Notes: a model not told the origin generated them from the sequence alone. A stretch of DNA of 64,000 nucleotides from an uncultured Pelagibacteraceae bacterium (GCA_902601895.1 CACKOU010000002.1:1-64000), one strand, 5' to 3'. Numbered from the stretch's first letter, positions 52,071 through 62,059 are shown. Translations and numbers: made by a program.

Positions 52071-52300
52071 TTAGTGAAATACTAAATATGAATGGATACG
52101 GTGTATACGTTTGGTCATCATTTATATTTACTCTATTTTCTTTTAGCTTCTTGTACGCGGTAGTAAAATTAAATTTAATTAAAGAGAAAAAGAAATTTGA
52201 GGAAAATTATAAATCACTAGATGAAAAGAAACTTGCATCAGTAGCTAAGCAAAAAACGTACAGAGAGATATTAGCAAACACTTCCACATCTAAAGTTTAA
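52067..52300 (+). CDS. ccmD: CcmD-like small membrane protein
   Basis: The 77-residue protein has one membrane span ([21 protein letters not shown]) followed by a charged cytoplasmic helix ([17 protein letters not shown]). The [12 protein letters not shown] start region is typical of CcmD, which aids release of heme-bound CcmE. It lies between ccmC and ccmE. A later start at the second Met is possible. Confidence 0.88.
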   Translation: MISEILNMNGYGVYVWSSFIFTLFSFSFLYAVVKLNLIKEKKKFEENYKSLDEKKLASVAKQKTYREILANTSTSKV

Positions 52301-52311
52301 CTAAAATTCAC

Positions 52312-52734
52312 ATGTACGGAAAAAAAGTTAAATTTAGAGCCCTTTTTATTTTTTTAATTTTAATTTCATTAGTTCTTACAATTTTTTTGGTGGTTAAATC
52401 TCTTGAGGAAAACGTAGTATATTTTAAGTCTCCAACAGACATTAAAAACCTTAATGAAATCAAAAATGCTCAAAAAATTAGAGTTGGTGGAATGGTAAAA
52501 AAAAATTCTATTAAAATAAACGATAAAGAAATTTTTTTCGTAATTACGGATTTCAAAAATGAATTATTAGTCAACTTTAATGGATCGGTACCCAATCTGT
52601 TTGAAGAGGGTAAGGGTGTAGTTGCCGAAGGTTTCTTAAAGGATAAAAGTTTTCTAAATGCTGACAAGATTTTAGCAAAACATGATGAAAATTATATGCC
52701 TCCTGAAGTCAGCGAAGCTATGAAAAACAATTAA
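52312..52734 (+). CDS. ccmE: Cytochrome c maturation protein CcmE
   Basis: The 140-residue protein has an N-terminal membrane anchor and an OB-fold body ([41 protein letters not shown]). His124 in [14 protein letters not shown] is the covalent heme ligand, with Tyr128 beside it. It carries heme from CcmC to CcmF. Confidence 0.97.
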   Translation: MYGKKVKFRALFIFLILISLVLTIFLVVKSLEENVVYFKSPTDIKNLNEIKNAQKIRVGGMVKKNSIKINDKEIFFVITDFKNELLVNFNGSVPNLFEEGKGVVAEGFLKDKSFLNADKILAKHDENYMPPEVSEAMKNN

Positions 52735-52739
52735 TTTGT

Positions 52740-54620
52740 ATGTCTAATTATTTAGGAAATTATTCTTTATATATTGCTTTAATTGCATCTGTTTATTTAA
52801 TTTTTAAGTCATACTTGGATGCAAATTCAGAAAATAAATATTTAGATAAAAACTTTATTTTAATTACTTCAATACAAACTATAATGATTACGGTAAGTTT
52901 TTTTAGTCTAGTTGCAGCTTTTGTAATTTCAGATTTTAGTAATGAAACTGTTTTTAACAATTCTCATACTTTAAAACCTTTATTTTATAAAGTTTCAGGT
53001 ACATGGGGAAATCATGAAGGAAGTTTATTACTGTGGTTATTAGTTCTTTCAATTTTTCTATTTATTTTTTTATTAAATTCAAGATCACAAGATACTAAAT
53101 ACAAACTTCTAACGATACTATTTCAACAAATTATTATTTCAGGTTTTCTAGTTTTTATTTTATTAACCTCCAACCCATTCAAAACGCTTTATCCAATTCC
53201 TACCGAGGGATTAGGTTTGAACCCTATTTTACAAGATCCTGCTTTAGCGATTCACCCTCCAATTTTATATTTAGGTTATGTTGGAACATCTATTATCTTT
53301 TCAGCTTCACTTGCCTCAATGATTAGCGGAAATATCGGAGATAAGTGGGCGAGACATATAAAAAAATGGGTTTTGGTATCTTGGGTATTTTTAACAATCG
53401 GTATTTTACTAGGATCTATATGGGCATATTATGAGTTGGGCTGGGGAGGTTTTTGGTTTTGGGATCCTGTAGAAAATGTTTCATTAATGCCGTGGTTTTG
53501 CTTAACAGCACTCCTGCATACTGTAATTGTACTACAAAAAAGAAATTCGTTTAAAGAGTGGACTATTATTCTGTCAATTACAACTTTTTCACTGAGTATG
53601 AGTGGCACTTTTCTTGTTAGATCTGGAATTTTAAATTCAATTCACACTTTTGCAAATGATCCATCAAGAGGGTTATATATATTAAGTTTCCTTTTTATCT
53701 TAATATTGATGTCTATATTAATTTTCTTTTTTAATCAGAACAAAATATCAAACACAGCCAAAGAGAATTTTATTTTAAGTAAAGAAACTGCAATATTAGT
53801 GAATAACTGGTTTATGATGTTTTTTTTATCAGTTGTTCTTGTTGGTACAATTTATCCAATTTTTCTTGAAGTTTTAAATGGTTCAAAAATTTCTGTAGGT
53901 CCACCTTTTTATCATAAACTTTTAATACCTTTCTTAATTCCCTTTTTAATATCCATGAGCTTTGGCCCAAGTTTGAAATGGATTAAAGATAAATTAAAAA
54001 AGTTTAACTATAATATTTTAATTATTTTTTTTGTTTCATTGCTTATTTCATATGTGATTTTAACAAAAACAGAAAATTCATTTTTGTTATCTCTTCCTTT
54101 GATAGTTTTAAGCATCTATCTCTTATTAGTAACGATTAAGGATTTTTTTGTTAGTAAATCCTCGATTAGCCAAAAAATTTCACATTTTGGTTTTAGTTTA
54201 TTAATTACTAGTATCTTATTGAATGGACTTTTTTCTAATGAATTCAATTCAAACATGAAAGTAGGAGATGAAAGAATATTCAATGAAAAAGTTTTAAAAT
54301 TAAAAGAAGTTAATGTTACAGATGTGGACAATTATAAATCTCTTAAAGCTAGCTTTGAAGTTACAAATAAAAATTCTGCTTTTGCTTTATACCCAGAAGT
54401 TAGGATTTACCAACAGCCTTTAACTATTACGAGTGAAGCAGATATTAAGACAACATTATTTTCAGATAATTTTTTAGTATTTAATATTCTAAAAGACGAT
54501 GGTTATTATAATGTAAGATATCAATATAAACCCTTAATGATTTGGATATGGATCTCAACTATATTTATTAGTCTTGGTGGTTTATTAAGTGTTATTAGAA
54601 AAAATGAGCAAAAATATTAA
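52740..54620 (+). CDS. ccmF: Heme lyase CcmF
   Basis: The 626-residue protein has about 15 membrane spans and the WWD motif WGGFWFWDPVENVSLMPWF, with conserved GTWGNHEGSLLLWLLVLS and HPPILYLGYVG. It attaches heme to apocytochrome c. The end overlaps ccmG by 17 bases. Confidence 0.97.
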   Translation: MSNYLGNYSLYIALIASVYLIFKSYLDANSENKYLDKNFILITSIQTIMITVSFFSLVAAFVISDFSNETVFNNSHTLKPLFYKVSGTWGNHEGSLLLWLLVLSIFLFIFLLNSRSQDTKYKLLTILFQQIIISGFLVFILLTSNPFKTLYPIPTEGLGLNPILQDPALAIHPPILYLGYVGTSIIFSASLASMISGNIGDKWARHIKKWVLVSWVFLTIGILLGSIWAYYELGWGGFWFWDPVENVSLMPWFCLTALLHTVIVLQKRNSFKEWTIILSITTFSLSMSGTFLVRSGILNSIHTFANDPSRGLYILSFLFILILMSILIFFFNQNKISNTAKENFILSKETAILVNNWFMMFFLSVVLVGTIYPIFLEVLNGSKISVGPPFYHKLLIPFLIPFLISMSFGPSLKWIKDKLKKFNYNILIIFFVSLLISYVILTKTENSFLLSLPLIVLSIYLLLVTIKDFFVSKSSISQKISHFGFSLLITSILLNGLFSNEFNSNMKVGDERIFNEKVLKLKEVNVTDVDNYKSLKASFEVTNKNSAFALYPEVRIYQQPLTITSEADIKTTLFSDNFLVFNILKDDGYYNVRYQYKPLMIWIWISTIFISLGGLLSVIRKNEQKY

Positions 54621-55134
54621 ATTTTTAGGATTACTACTAACTTTAATAATAATTTTTATAATCTTGCTTAAGGGATTGAACGTATCTAAAGATTACTCTA
54701 ACGAGAAATTAAAAAGTAAAATAGATTTTTCACTCAATGCAAAAAAATTATTTTCTGATGAAATAATAAATATTTCAGACTTATTTGATAAAAATAGTCC
54801 TTCAGTAGTAAATATTTGGGCTTCTTGGTGTGCACCATGTAGAGAAGAGCATCAGTTTTTAATGAAATTAAAAGATATGAACATAAATATAATTGGAATT
54901 AATTATAAAGACAGTCCAAAAAATGCGAAAAATTTTTTAAGCTTACTTGGAAATCCTTATTCAGAAGTTATTACTGATAATGATGGAACAAAATCAATAG
55001 AATTCGGAGCCATTGGTGTTCCTGAAACTTTTATTATAAGTGGTAAAACAAACGAGATAATAAAAAAGTATATTGGTCCATTGACGAGCGAAAATTTAGT
55101 AGAAATAAAAGATTTATTAAAAAAAAATGCCTAA
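54604..55134 (+). CDS. ccmG: Thiol:disulfide interchange protein CcmG/DsbE
   Basis: The 176-residue protein is membrane anchored (FLGLLLTLIIIFIILL) and has a thioredoxin domain with Cys76 and Cys79 in NIWASWCAPCREEH, and cis-Pro in GVPETFII. It keeps apocytochrome Cys reduced. I prefer the ATG giving MSKNIKF to an earlier start in ccmF. Confidence 0.96.
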   Translation: MSKNIKFLGLLLTLIIIFIILLKGLNVSKDYSNEKLKSKIDFSLNAKKLFSDEIINISDLFDKNSPSVVNIWASWCAPCREEHQFLMKLKDMNINIIGINYKDSPKNAKNFLSLLGNPYSEVITDNDGTKSIEFGAIGVPETFIISGKTNEIIKKYIGPLTSENLVEIKDLLKKNA

Positions 55135-55486
55135 AATTATAAAGTTAGTATTCTTACTATATTTTTGTTTTAATTTTTCCTATGCTAAAGGGATAAATAC
55201 TAAAGTAGAGCAAATTACAAAAAACTTAAGGTGTTTAATATGCCAAGGTCAATCTGTTTACGACTCCCAGTCCGACTTTGCAATAAGTATGAAGCTTGTT
55301 GTAAAAAATATGATTGATGAAGGAAAAAAAGAAAAAGAAATTTATGATTATTTAAAAAGTAAATATGGCGAATGGATTGTCTATGAACCAGAATTAAATC
55401 AAAACACATTTTTACTTTGGTTATTACCTTTGATTTTATTCATTTTTGGTGGTCTTTTAATTATTAGAAAAGTGTCTATAAAATAG
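55127..55486 (+). CDS. ccmH: Cytochrome c maturation protein CcmH (CycL)
   Basis: The 119-residue protein has a signal-like start, the redox pair Cys36/Cys39 in LRCLICQGQSVYDSQSDFA, KSKYGEWIVYEP and a C-terminal membrane span ending before KVSIK. It is the short CcmH form without the CcmI TPR extension. It overlaps ccmG by 8 bases. Confidence 0.95.
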   Translation: MPKIIKLVFLLYFCFNFSYAKGINTKVEQITKNLRCLICQGQSVYDSQSDFAISMKLVVKNMIDEGKKEKEIYDYLKSKYGEWIVYEPELNQNTFLLWLLPLILFIFGGLLIIRKVSIK

Positions 55487-55493
55487 ATTAATC

Positions 55494-56006
55494 ATGAAAA
55501 GAATACAAAAATTAATGTTCATACTTTTTTTCACTTTTTTTTTAAATTTTTCAGTAAGTGCAGAAGTCAACAAAATCTATAACAATAAATGGAGCTTTTA
55601 TTCTGGAGTTTTTGACTTCAGCGATGAAGGAAAAAAATCATCAGTTTTTGGAATTCAACACCTAAATGAAAACATGTATAAAGATACAATATTTGGCACT
55701 CTTCAACCTATATCAGGTTTAATGTTTACCGCCGACAATGCAGGCTACATTTATACAGGTGTCCAGTCAAATTTTAATGCTGGATTAATTAATATAACAC
55801 CAAGTTTTACACCTGGTTTATATAGCGAAGGAAATGGTAAAGATCTTGGACATTTAGTCGAATTTAAAAGCGAAATCCAATTATCATTAAATTTATCAAA
55901 ATTAAGTCAAATAGGCTTTTCGTATAATCATATATCCAATGCAAGTCTTGGAGAAAAGAACCCTGGGGCTAATAGTTATATGTTTAATTTCTTAAAAAAA
56001 TTTTAA
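55494..56006 (+). CDS. PagL-like lipid A deacylase/outer membrane beta-barrel
   Basis: The 170-residue protein has a signal peptide (about residues 1-23, ending SVSA) and an outer-membrane barrel ending in Phe. His146 and Ser148 in YNHISNASLGEKNPG match the active-site pattern of the PagL/acyloxyacyl hydrolase family; the third residue (Glu) is not obvious. PagL removes a 3-O-acyl chain from lipid A. It is 7 bases after ccmH and 8 bases before the oxidase gene. Confidence 0.85.
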   Translation: MKRIQKLMFILFFTFFLNFSVSAEVNKIYNNKWSFYSGVFDFSDEGKKSSVFGIQHLNENMYKDTIFGTLQPISGLMFTADNAGYIYTGVQSNFNAGLINITPSFTPGLYSEGNGKDLGHLVEFKSEIQLSLNLSKLSQIGFSYNHISNASLGEKNPGANSYMFNFLKKF

Positions 56007-56014
56007 TGTAAAGT

Positions 56015-57169
56015 ATGAGACTAAAAGATTGTCATAATTTTTATGACTTTAGAAAATTAGCAAAACAAAAGCTTCCATCTCCTATATTTCATTATATCGA
56101 TGGAGCCGCTGATGATGAAATAACGTATGCGAGGAATAGTAGTGCGTTTAACGACGTAGATTTAGTTCCAAATGTTTTAAGAGGAGTTGAAAATGTTGAT
56201 CTTTCAACAACGATATTTGGAAAAAAACTAGACCTACCATTTTATTGTTCACCAACAGCATTACAAAGATTATTTCATTACGAGGGTGAAAGAGCAGTCG
56301 GAAAAGCAGCAAAGAAGTTTAACACGATGTTTGGTGTTTCAGCATTAGCTACAGTTAGCGTTGAGGAAATTTCATCTTTAATAGATACTCCAAAAATGTT
56401 TCAATTTTATTTCCATAAAGACAGAGGACTAAATGACTCTTGTTTAGAACGAGCAAAAGCAGCAAAATTTGATGTGATGGCTTTGACAGTTGATACCATT
56501 ACTGGTGGAAATCGTGAGAGAGATTTAAGAACTGGATTTACATCTCCTCCAAAATTAACACTTTCGAGTTTGTTTAGTTTTGCCACAAAACCAATGTGGG
56601 GAATAAATTATTTAACTAAAGGTAAATTTGAACTACCTCATCTTCAAGATTTCGTTAAAGAAGGCACTGACACAAATACTTCAATTGGTAATTATTTTTC
56701 TACTATGTTGGATCAATCTATGAACTGGGACGATGCTGAAAAATTGTGCTCTCAGTGGGGTGGCCATTTTGCGCTTAAGGGAGTTATGAGTGTTGAGGAT
56801 GCTAAAAGAGCAGTTGATATTGGATGCACTGGTATAATGGTATCAAATCATGGAGGAAGACAACTTGATGGATCTAGATCACCTTTCGATCAATTAGCTG
56901 AAATTGTTGATGCAGTTGGTGATAAGTTGGATGTTATTTGTGAAGGTGGATTTCAAAGAGGAACTCACATGTTAAAAGCTTTATCGATGGGTGCAAAAGC
57001 ATGTGCTGGTGGAAGATTATATCTTTATGCTTTGGCAGCAGCAGGTCAAGACGGTGTTGAGAGAGCACTTAACTTATATAAAACTGAATTAGTAAGAGAT
57101 ATGAAGTTAATGGGCTGCACAAAGATCAGCGATCTTAATCGAAGTAATTTAAGATTCCGAAATGCATGA
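56015..57169 (+). CDS. FMN-dependent alpha-hydroxy-acid oxidase (paralog 1)
   Basis: The 384-residue TIM-barrel protein belongs to the LldD/glycolate oxidase family: FHYIDGAADDEITYARN, TALQRLFHYEGERAVG and active-site IMVSNHGGRQLDGSRSPFD with catalytic His. The FMN-phosphate region, canonical D-G-G-V-R-R-G, reads ICEGGFQRGTHML here, an unusual change. It could oxidise lactate, glycolate or another 2-hydroxy acid. The stop overlaps the start of paralog 2 (ATGA). Confidence 0.93.
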   Translation: MRLKDCHNFYDFRKLAKQKLPSPIFHYIDGAADDEITYARNSSAFNDVDLVPNVLRGVENVDLSTTIFGKKLDLPFYCSPTALQRLFHYEGERAVGKAAKKFNTMFGVSALATVSVEEISSLIDTPKMFQFYFHKDRGLNDSCLERAKAAKFDVMALTVDTITGGNRERDLRTGFTSPPKLTLSSLFSFATKPMWGINYLTKGKFELPHLQDFVKEGTDTNTSIGNYFSTMLDQSMNWDDAEKLCSQWGGHFALKGVMSVEDAKRAVDIGCTGIMVSNHGGRQLDGSRSPFDQLAEIVDAVGDKLDVICEGGFQRGTHMLKALSMGAKACAGGRLYLYALAAAGQDGVERALNLYKTELVRDMKLMGCTKISDLNRSNLRFRNA

Positions 57170-58317
57170 GTTTAAAGAATTGTTATAATTTTGAGGATTT
57201 TAGAAAGCTAGCAAAAAAAAAACTACCAGCTCCAATTTTTCATTACATTGATGGCGGCGCAGATGATGAAACTACTTTAAAGAGAAATACAAATTCATTC
57301 GATGATTGTGATTTAGTCCCTAATATTCTTAGAAGTGTAGGAGAACCAGATTTATCAACAACAGTTTTTGGCAGAAAAATTGATATGCCAATTTTTTTAT
57401 CACCTACTGCTATGCAAAGTTTATATCATCCTGATGGAGATAAAGCTTCAGCTAGGGCTGCAGAAAAATTTGGTACCATGTATAGCATGTCAACGATGGC
57501 TTCATTTTCCATTGAAGAAATTGCTAATATTTCAAGTGGACCTAAATTATTTCAACTTTACATTCATAGAGATAAATCATTTACAGATGATTTGATTGAT
57601 AGGTGTAAAAGAGCAAACTTTGATGGCCTATGTTTAACAGTTGATACAATTGTTGCTGGAAATAGAGAAAGAGATCACAGAACTGGATTTACAACTCCTC
57701 CTAAATTTACTTTAGAAAGTATAATGAATTTTGCAATGAGACCAGGATGGTTATTTAGATATTTTACAAACAAAAAATTTGAACTAGCTAATATTAAACA
57801 CAAAACTGATAAAGGAACTAATATTACAAAATCTGTAATTGATTATGTTAATGAACAGTATGATCCAAAAATGAACTGGGATGATGCCGAATATTGTATA
57901 AAGAAATGGGATGGACCTTTTGCCTTAAAGGGTGTGATGTCAGTTGAGGATGCAAAGAGAGCAGTTGATATTGGTTGTACTGCGATAATAATTTCTAATC
58001 ATGGAGGAAGACAGCTTGATGGATCAAGAACTCCATTTGATCAATTAAAGGCTATCTCAGATGCAGTCGGCGATAAGCTTGAGATAATTTTAGATGGAGG
58101 TGTTAGACGAGGATCGCATGTTCTAAAGGCTTTAGCTGCAGGCGCAACTGCTTGTAGTTTTGGAAAAGCTTTTTTGTTCAGCTTAGGAGCGGGTGGTCAG
58201 CAAGGAGTAGAGAGGCTGCTTCAAAATATGCACGATGAAATTAGACGAAATATGATCCTTATGGGCTGCAAAAGTGTAAAAGAGTTAGATAGATCAAAGA
58301 TAATTTACCGTAATTAA
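57166..58317 (+). CDS. FMN-dependent alpha-hydroxy-acid oxidase (paralog 2)
   Basis: The 383-residue protein is very like its neighbour, a tandem duplicate: FHYIDGGADDETTLKRN, SPTAMQSLYHPDGD, and IIISNHGGRQLDGSRTPFD. Its FMN-phosphate segment is canonical (LDGGVRRGSHVLKALAAGA). Substrate specificity cannot be read; lactate and glycolate are usual. The two may form a heteromer. Confidence 0.95.
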   Translation: MSLKNCYNFEDFRKLAKKKLPAPIFHYIDGGADDETTLKRNTNSFDDCDLVPNILRSVGEPDLSTTVFGRKIDMPIFLSPTAMQSLYHPDGDKASARAAEKFGTMYSMSTMASFSIEEIANISSGPKLFQLYIHRDKSFTDDLIDRCKRANFDGLCLTVDTIVAGNRERDHRTGFTTPPKFTLESIMNFAMRPGWLFRYFTNKKFELANIKHKTDKGTNITKSVIDYVNEQYDPKMNWDDAEYCIKKWDGPFALKGVMSVEDAKRAVDIGCTAIIISNHGGRQLDGSRTPFDQLKAISDAVGDKLEIILDGGVRRGSHVLKALAAGATACSFGKAFLFSLGAGGQQGVERLLQNMHDEIRRNMILMGCKSVKELDRSKIIYRN

Positions 58318-58406
58318 ATATTTTTTATAAATAATTTTTATTATTATTTTCTCTTTAAATAAATAGACATGAAGTTGCTTTTCAGTTAGTTTGTCGGCGA
58401 AAAATT

Positions 58407-59576
58407 ATGATTGAACTATCAAAAGCATTAGACCGTTTAGGAACTGAAAGTGCGTTTTCTGTTTTAGCAGAGGCAAAAAAATTAGAAGCACAAGGAAAAC
58501 CTATGATCCATTTAGGTCTAGGTCAGCCTGATTTTAAAACACCGAAACATGTAGTCGAAGCTGCAAAAAAAGCATTAGATGATGGACATCACGGTTATGT
58601 ATTATCAAATGGTATTCCAGAATGTCGTGAAGCTGTAGCAAGATGGGTAAAAAGACTTTACAGTACAGATATTGATCCAAATAGGGTTTTAATAATGCCA
58701 GGTGGCAAACCAACAATGTATTACGCAATCACTTGTTTTGGTGAACCGGGTGCTGAAATAATTCATCCAACTCCAGCTTTTCCAATTTATGAATCAATGA
58801 TTAACTACTCTGGAGCAAAAGCTGTTCCATATGACTTAACTGAGGATAAAGATTTAAAATTTGACCCAGATAAACTTTTATCTTTAATAACAGATAAAAC
58901 TAGACTTTTAATTTTAATAAACCCTAATAACCCAACTGGAAGTTTTGTTGAAAAACCTGCGATAGATTACTTAGCAAAAGAATTAGAAAAACATCCTCAC
59001 GTAACAATTTTAAGTGATGAAATTTATAGTAGACAAGTTTTTGATTATAAAGAAATGCCAACCTTTTTTAATTATCCAAACTTAAGAGATAGATTAATTG
59101 TTCTTGAGGGTTGGAGCAAAGCATATTCTATGACTGGATGGAGACTGGGATGGAGTTTTTGGCCAGAACATTTAGTTGAGCATGTAAACAAACTATTGAT
59201 TAATAGTGTATCATGTGTAAATGCTGCAGCTCAGTATGCAGGAATTGCTGCATTAGATGGTCCAGAGGATTCAATCAAAGATATGCTTGATAAGTTTACA
59301 TTAAGAAGAAATTTAATTCATAAAGGATTAAATGATTTACCAGGAGTTGAGTGTAGTTTGCCGGGAGGAGCTTTTTATGCTTTTCCAAATATAAAAGGGA
59401 CTGGTATGAATGGATCTGAGTTCTGCAAAAAAGCAATGCATGAAGCTGGAGTTGCGATTGTTCCTGGCACTGCGTTTGGTAAAACCTGTAATGATTACGT
59501 TAGATTTAGTTTTGCCGCATCTAGGGATAATATAATGCAAGCCCTGGAAAACATAGGCAAGATGCTTTCTAAATAA
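58407..59576 (+). CDS. Class I/II PLP-dependent aminotransferase
   Basis: The 389-residue protein is of fold-type I aspartate-aminotransferase type: IHLGLGQPDFKTPKHV, HGYVLSNGIPECREAV, INPNNPTGSFVE and the PLP lysine in EGWSKAYSMTGWRLGW. It may transaminate oxo acids made by the neighbouring oxidases, such as pyruvate or glyoxylate; this is an inference from context. Confidence 0.94.
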   Translation: MIELSKALDRLGTESAFSVLAEAKKLEAQGKPMIHLGLGQPDFKTPKHVVEAAKKALDDGHHGYVLSNGIPECREAVARWVKRLYSTDIDPNRVLIMPGGKPTMYYAITCFGEPGAEIIHPTPAFPIYESMINYSGAKAVPYDLTEDKDLKFDPDKLLSLITDKTRLLILINPNNPTGSFVEKPAIDYLAKELEKHPHVTILSDEIYSRQVFDYKEMPTFFNYPNLRDRLIVLEGWSKAYSMTGWRLGWSFWPEHLVEHVNKLLINSVSCVNAAAQYAGIAALDGPEDSIKDMLDKFTLRRNLIHKGLNDLPGVECSLPGGAFYAFPNIKGTGMNGSEFCKKAMHEAGVAIVPGTAFGKTCNDYVRFSFAASRDNIMQALENIGKMLSK

Positions 59577-59613
59577 ACTGTATTTTTAACTAATATTTTT
59601 GTATTATTAATTA

Positions 59614-60987
59614 ATGAATGAAACTGTCCAAGCAGAATTAAAAAAGATATTTAACGGAAGATTTTCCACATCTGAGTCTACCCGTGCAAATTATGCAAGA
59701 GGAGAAGATACCTATAACCCAATATTATCGAAGGCAGTTGTATTTCCAGAAACTAATGAAGAAGTTTCAAAAATCCTAAAAATTTGTAACGAGCACAAAA
59801 TTCCTGTCGTTCCGTTTGGAACCGGAACTTCTCTTGAAGGCCATGTTGTTGGAAATCAAAATGGTATTACAATTTCTCTAGAAAAAATGAATAAAGTTTT
59901 AAGCGTAAATGCTGAGGATTTTGATTGCAGAGTACAAGCAAATGTAACAAGAAAGCAATTAAATGAATATTTAAGAGAAGATGGTGTATTTTTTCCAATA
60001 GACCCTGGCGCAGATGCTGCACTTGGTGGAATGGCATCTACTTCAGCTTCAGGAACAATGGCAGTTAAATATGGAACAATGAGAACAGTTATTTCTGGTT
60101 TAACAGTTGTTTTACCGAATGGAGACATAATTAAAACCGGTGCAAGAACCAAAAAAACTTCTGCGGGATATAACTTAACTAATTTGTTTATTGGATCTGA
60201 GGGAACATTAGGAATTATTACAGAAGTTCAATTAAGATTATCACCAATACCTGAAAGCATAATGAGCGCAGTTTGTTATTTTCCAGATTTAGACTCAGCA
60301 GTAAAGACAGCGCAAGAGGTTATTCAGTATGGTGTTTCAATTGCAAGAATTGAAATGTTAAACAAAGACCAAATGGAAATTAGCATTAAATATTCAAAGC
60401 TAGAAAACATCAAAGCATCACCAACTTTATTCTTTGAATTTCATGGAAGTGAGCTATCGAATAATGAGTCTATTAAAATTGTAGAAGAATTATCAAAAAA
60501 TAATGGTGGAAGTGATTTTCAATGGGCATCTTCTCCGGAAGAACAAAAAATACTTTGGAAAGCAAGACATGATGTTTATTATTCAGTAAAAGCTTTAGGT
60601 CATGATATGAAAGTTTACTCTACAGATGTTTGTGTACCAATTTCAAAGTTAGTAGAGTGTATTTCATGGGCAGAAAAAGAAGTTAAAAAGTTAGGTCTAA
60701 CTGCACCGATGGTTGGTCATGTCGGGGATGGAAATTTTCATTCTATAATATTGTATGATCCTGATGATGAAGAAAAACAAAAAAAAATTAGGCAGTACAG
60801 CGATGATTTAATTAACAAAGCTTTAGAGTTAGAGGGAACAATTACAGGAGAACATGGAATTGGTCTTCAAAAAAAACATTACCTTTTAAGAGAGCATCCA
60901 GATAATTTGCCAGTGATGAAAGCTATTAAAAGAAGTATTGATGTAAACAATATAATGAATCCTGGTAAGGTTTTTGATCTAAATTAA
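59614..60987 (+). CDS. FAD-linked D-hydroxy-acid oxidase (GlcD-like)
   Basis: The 457-residue protein has a PCMH FAD domain (VPFGTGTSLEGHVVGNQNGIT, DPGADAALGGMASTSASGTMAVKYGT, GSEGTLGIITEVQLRL) and a C-terminal GlcD/D-LDH domain (HVGDGNFHSIILYDP, GTITGEHGIGLQKKHYL). Such enzymes oxidise glycolate, D-lactate or D-2-hydroxyglutarate. No glcE/glcF partner is present, so a single-subunit D-lactate dehydrogenase-like enzyme is more likely. Confidence 0.93.
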   Translation: MNETVQAELKKIFNGRFSTSESTRANYARGEDTYNPILSKAVVFPETNEEVSKILKICNEHKIPVVPFGTGTSLEGHVVGNQNGITISLEKMNKVLSVNAEDFDCRVQANVTRKQLNEYLREDGVFFPIDPGADAALGGMASTSASGTMAVKYGTMRTVISGLTVVLPNGDIIKTGARTKKTSAGYNLTNLFIGSEGTLGIITEVQLRLSPIPESIMSAVCYFPDLDSAVKTAQEVIQYGVSIARIEMLNKDQMEISIKYSKLENIKASPTLFFEFHGSELSNNESIKIVEELSKNNGGSDFQWASSPEEQKILWKARHDVYYSVKALGHDMKVYSTDVCVPISKLVECISWAEKEVKKLGLTAPMVGHVGDGNFHSIILYDPDDEEKQKKIRQYSDDLINKALELEGTITGEHGIGLQKKHYLLREHPDNLPVMKAIKRSIDVNNIMNPGKVFDLN

Positions 60988-60998
60988 TCCAAAACAAA

Positions 60999-61952
60999 AT
61001 GAAAAAAATTTTAATCACGAGAAGGCTTTTAAGATCTTGTGAGGATAAAGCTAAAGAATTATTTGATGCTAACTTTAATTTAAATGATGAACTCTATTCA
61101 CAAAAGAAGCTACTAGAGATGAGTGTGGGCTGTGATGGTATTTTATCAGCTCTAACAGATAAACTCGATGCAGAAACAATTAATCAATTACCTGATAGTG
61201 TTAAAATTATATCAAATTTTGCTGTAGGTTTTGGAAATATAGATTTAGAAGCAGCAAAGAAAAGAGGTATAGTAGTTACAAATACACCAGATGTTTTAAC
61301 TGATGCCACTGCAGAAATTGGGGTTTTGTTGATATTAGGTGCATGTAGAAGAGCGTCTGAAGGAATTGAAAAAGCTAGAGAAGGCGGCTGGGTTTGGTCA
61401 GCAGATATGTTAATTGGTAAACAATTAACTGGCACTAGACTTGGAATACTTGGCATGGGTAGAATTGGTCAAAAAATAGCGAAAATAGCTAAATCATTAG
61501 GCATGATAATTCATTATCATAATCGTTCAAAATTAAGCGAAGAAAAAGAACAAGGTGCAACTTACCACGACAACTTAAATGATCTAATGAAAGTTTCTGA
61601 TGTTCTTTCGGTGTGTTGTCCTGCATCTAAAGAGACAATAAATTTAATTAACAAAGATACTCTTGAATTACTACCAAAAGGTGCAGTTGTGACCAATGTT
61701 GCAAGAGGAGATATAATTGAAGATGAAGCTTTAATAGATGCTTTAGAAAGAAGAAAAGTTTATGCAGTTGGGCTGGATGTGTATAAAAATGAACCAAATT
61801 TAAATCCTGGATATCTAAAACACAAAAGTGCTTTTATTCTCCCTCACTTAGGCAGTGCAACAAAAGAAACTAGAACTGCAATGGCCAATCTGGCTATAGA
61901 TAATATGGATGAGTTTTTTAAAACAGGCGGATGTAAAAACAAAGTTAATTAA
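60999..61952 (+). CDS. D-2-hydroxyacid dehydrogenase (glyoxylate/hydroxypyruvate type)
   Basis: The 317-residue protein has the Rossmann motif LGILGMGRIGQKIAK, ATAEIGVLLIL, NVARGDIIEDEALIDAL, and catalytic LPHLGSATKETR. It probably reduces glyoxylate or hydroxypyruvate, or oxidises D-glycerate, with NAD(P)H. It lies 11 bases after the FAD oxidase gene. Confidence 0.94.
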   Translation: MKKILITRRLLRSCEDKAKELFDANFNLNDELYSQKKLLEMSVGCDGILSALTDKLDAETINQLPDSVKIISNFAVGFGNIDLEAAKKRGIVVTNTPDVLTDATAEIGVLLILGACRRASEGIEKAREGGWVWSADMLIGKQLTGTRLGILGMGRIGQKIAKIAKSLGMIIHYHNRSKLSEEKEQGATYHDNLNDLMKVSDVLSVCCPASKETINLINKDTLELLPKGAVVTNVARGDIIEDEALIDALERRKVYAVGLDVYKNEPNLNPGYLKHKSAFILPHLGSATKETRTAMANLAIDNMDEFFKTGGCKNKVN

Positions 61953-61996
61953 CAATCTCAAGTTGTATTTTGCTATTTAAAATTATTCTAACTTTC

Positions 61997-62025
61997 TAGA
62001 CATATTTTTTATTTCAATTTAGAAT
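61997..62025 (+). promoter_or_regulatory. Candidate sigma-70 promoter for the alcohol dehydrogenase
   Basis: TAGACA (-35; five of six match TTGACA) is followed after 17 bases by TAGAAT (-10; five of six match TATAAT), 34 bases upstream of the ATG. Spacing is optimal, and the 107-base gap has no other gene. In such AT-rich DNA this match could arise by chance. Confidence 0.45.
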
Positions 62026-62059
62026 TTGTTTATAAAAAATAAAATTAGAGAGGATAATA

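Noticed and set aside
58318-58406. Possible riboswitch upstream of the aminotransferase
   Set aside because: The 89-base gap has no convincing stems and matches no riboswitch pattern that I know.
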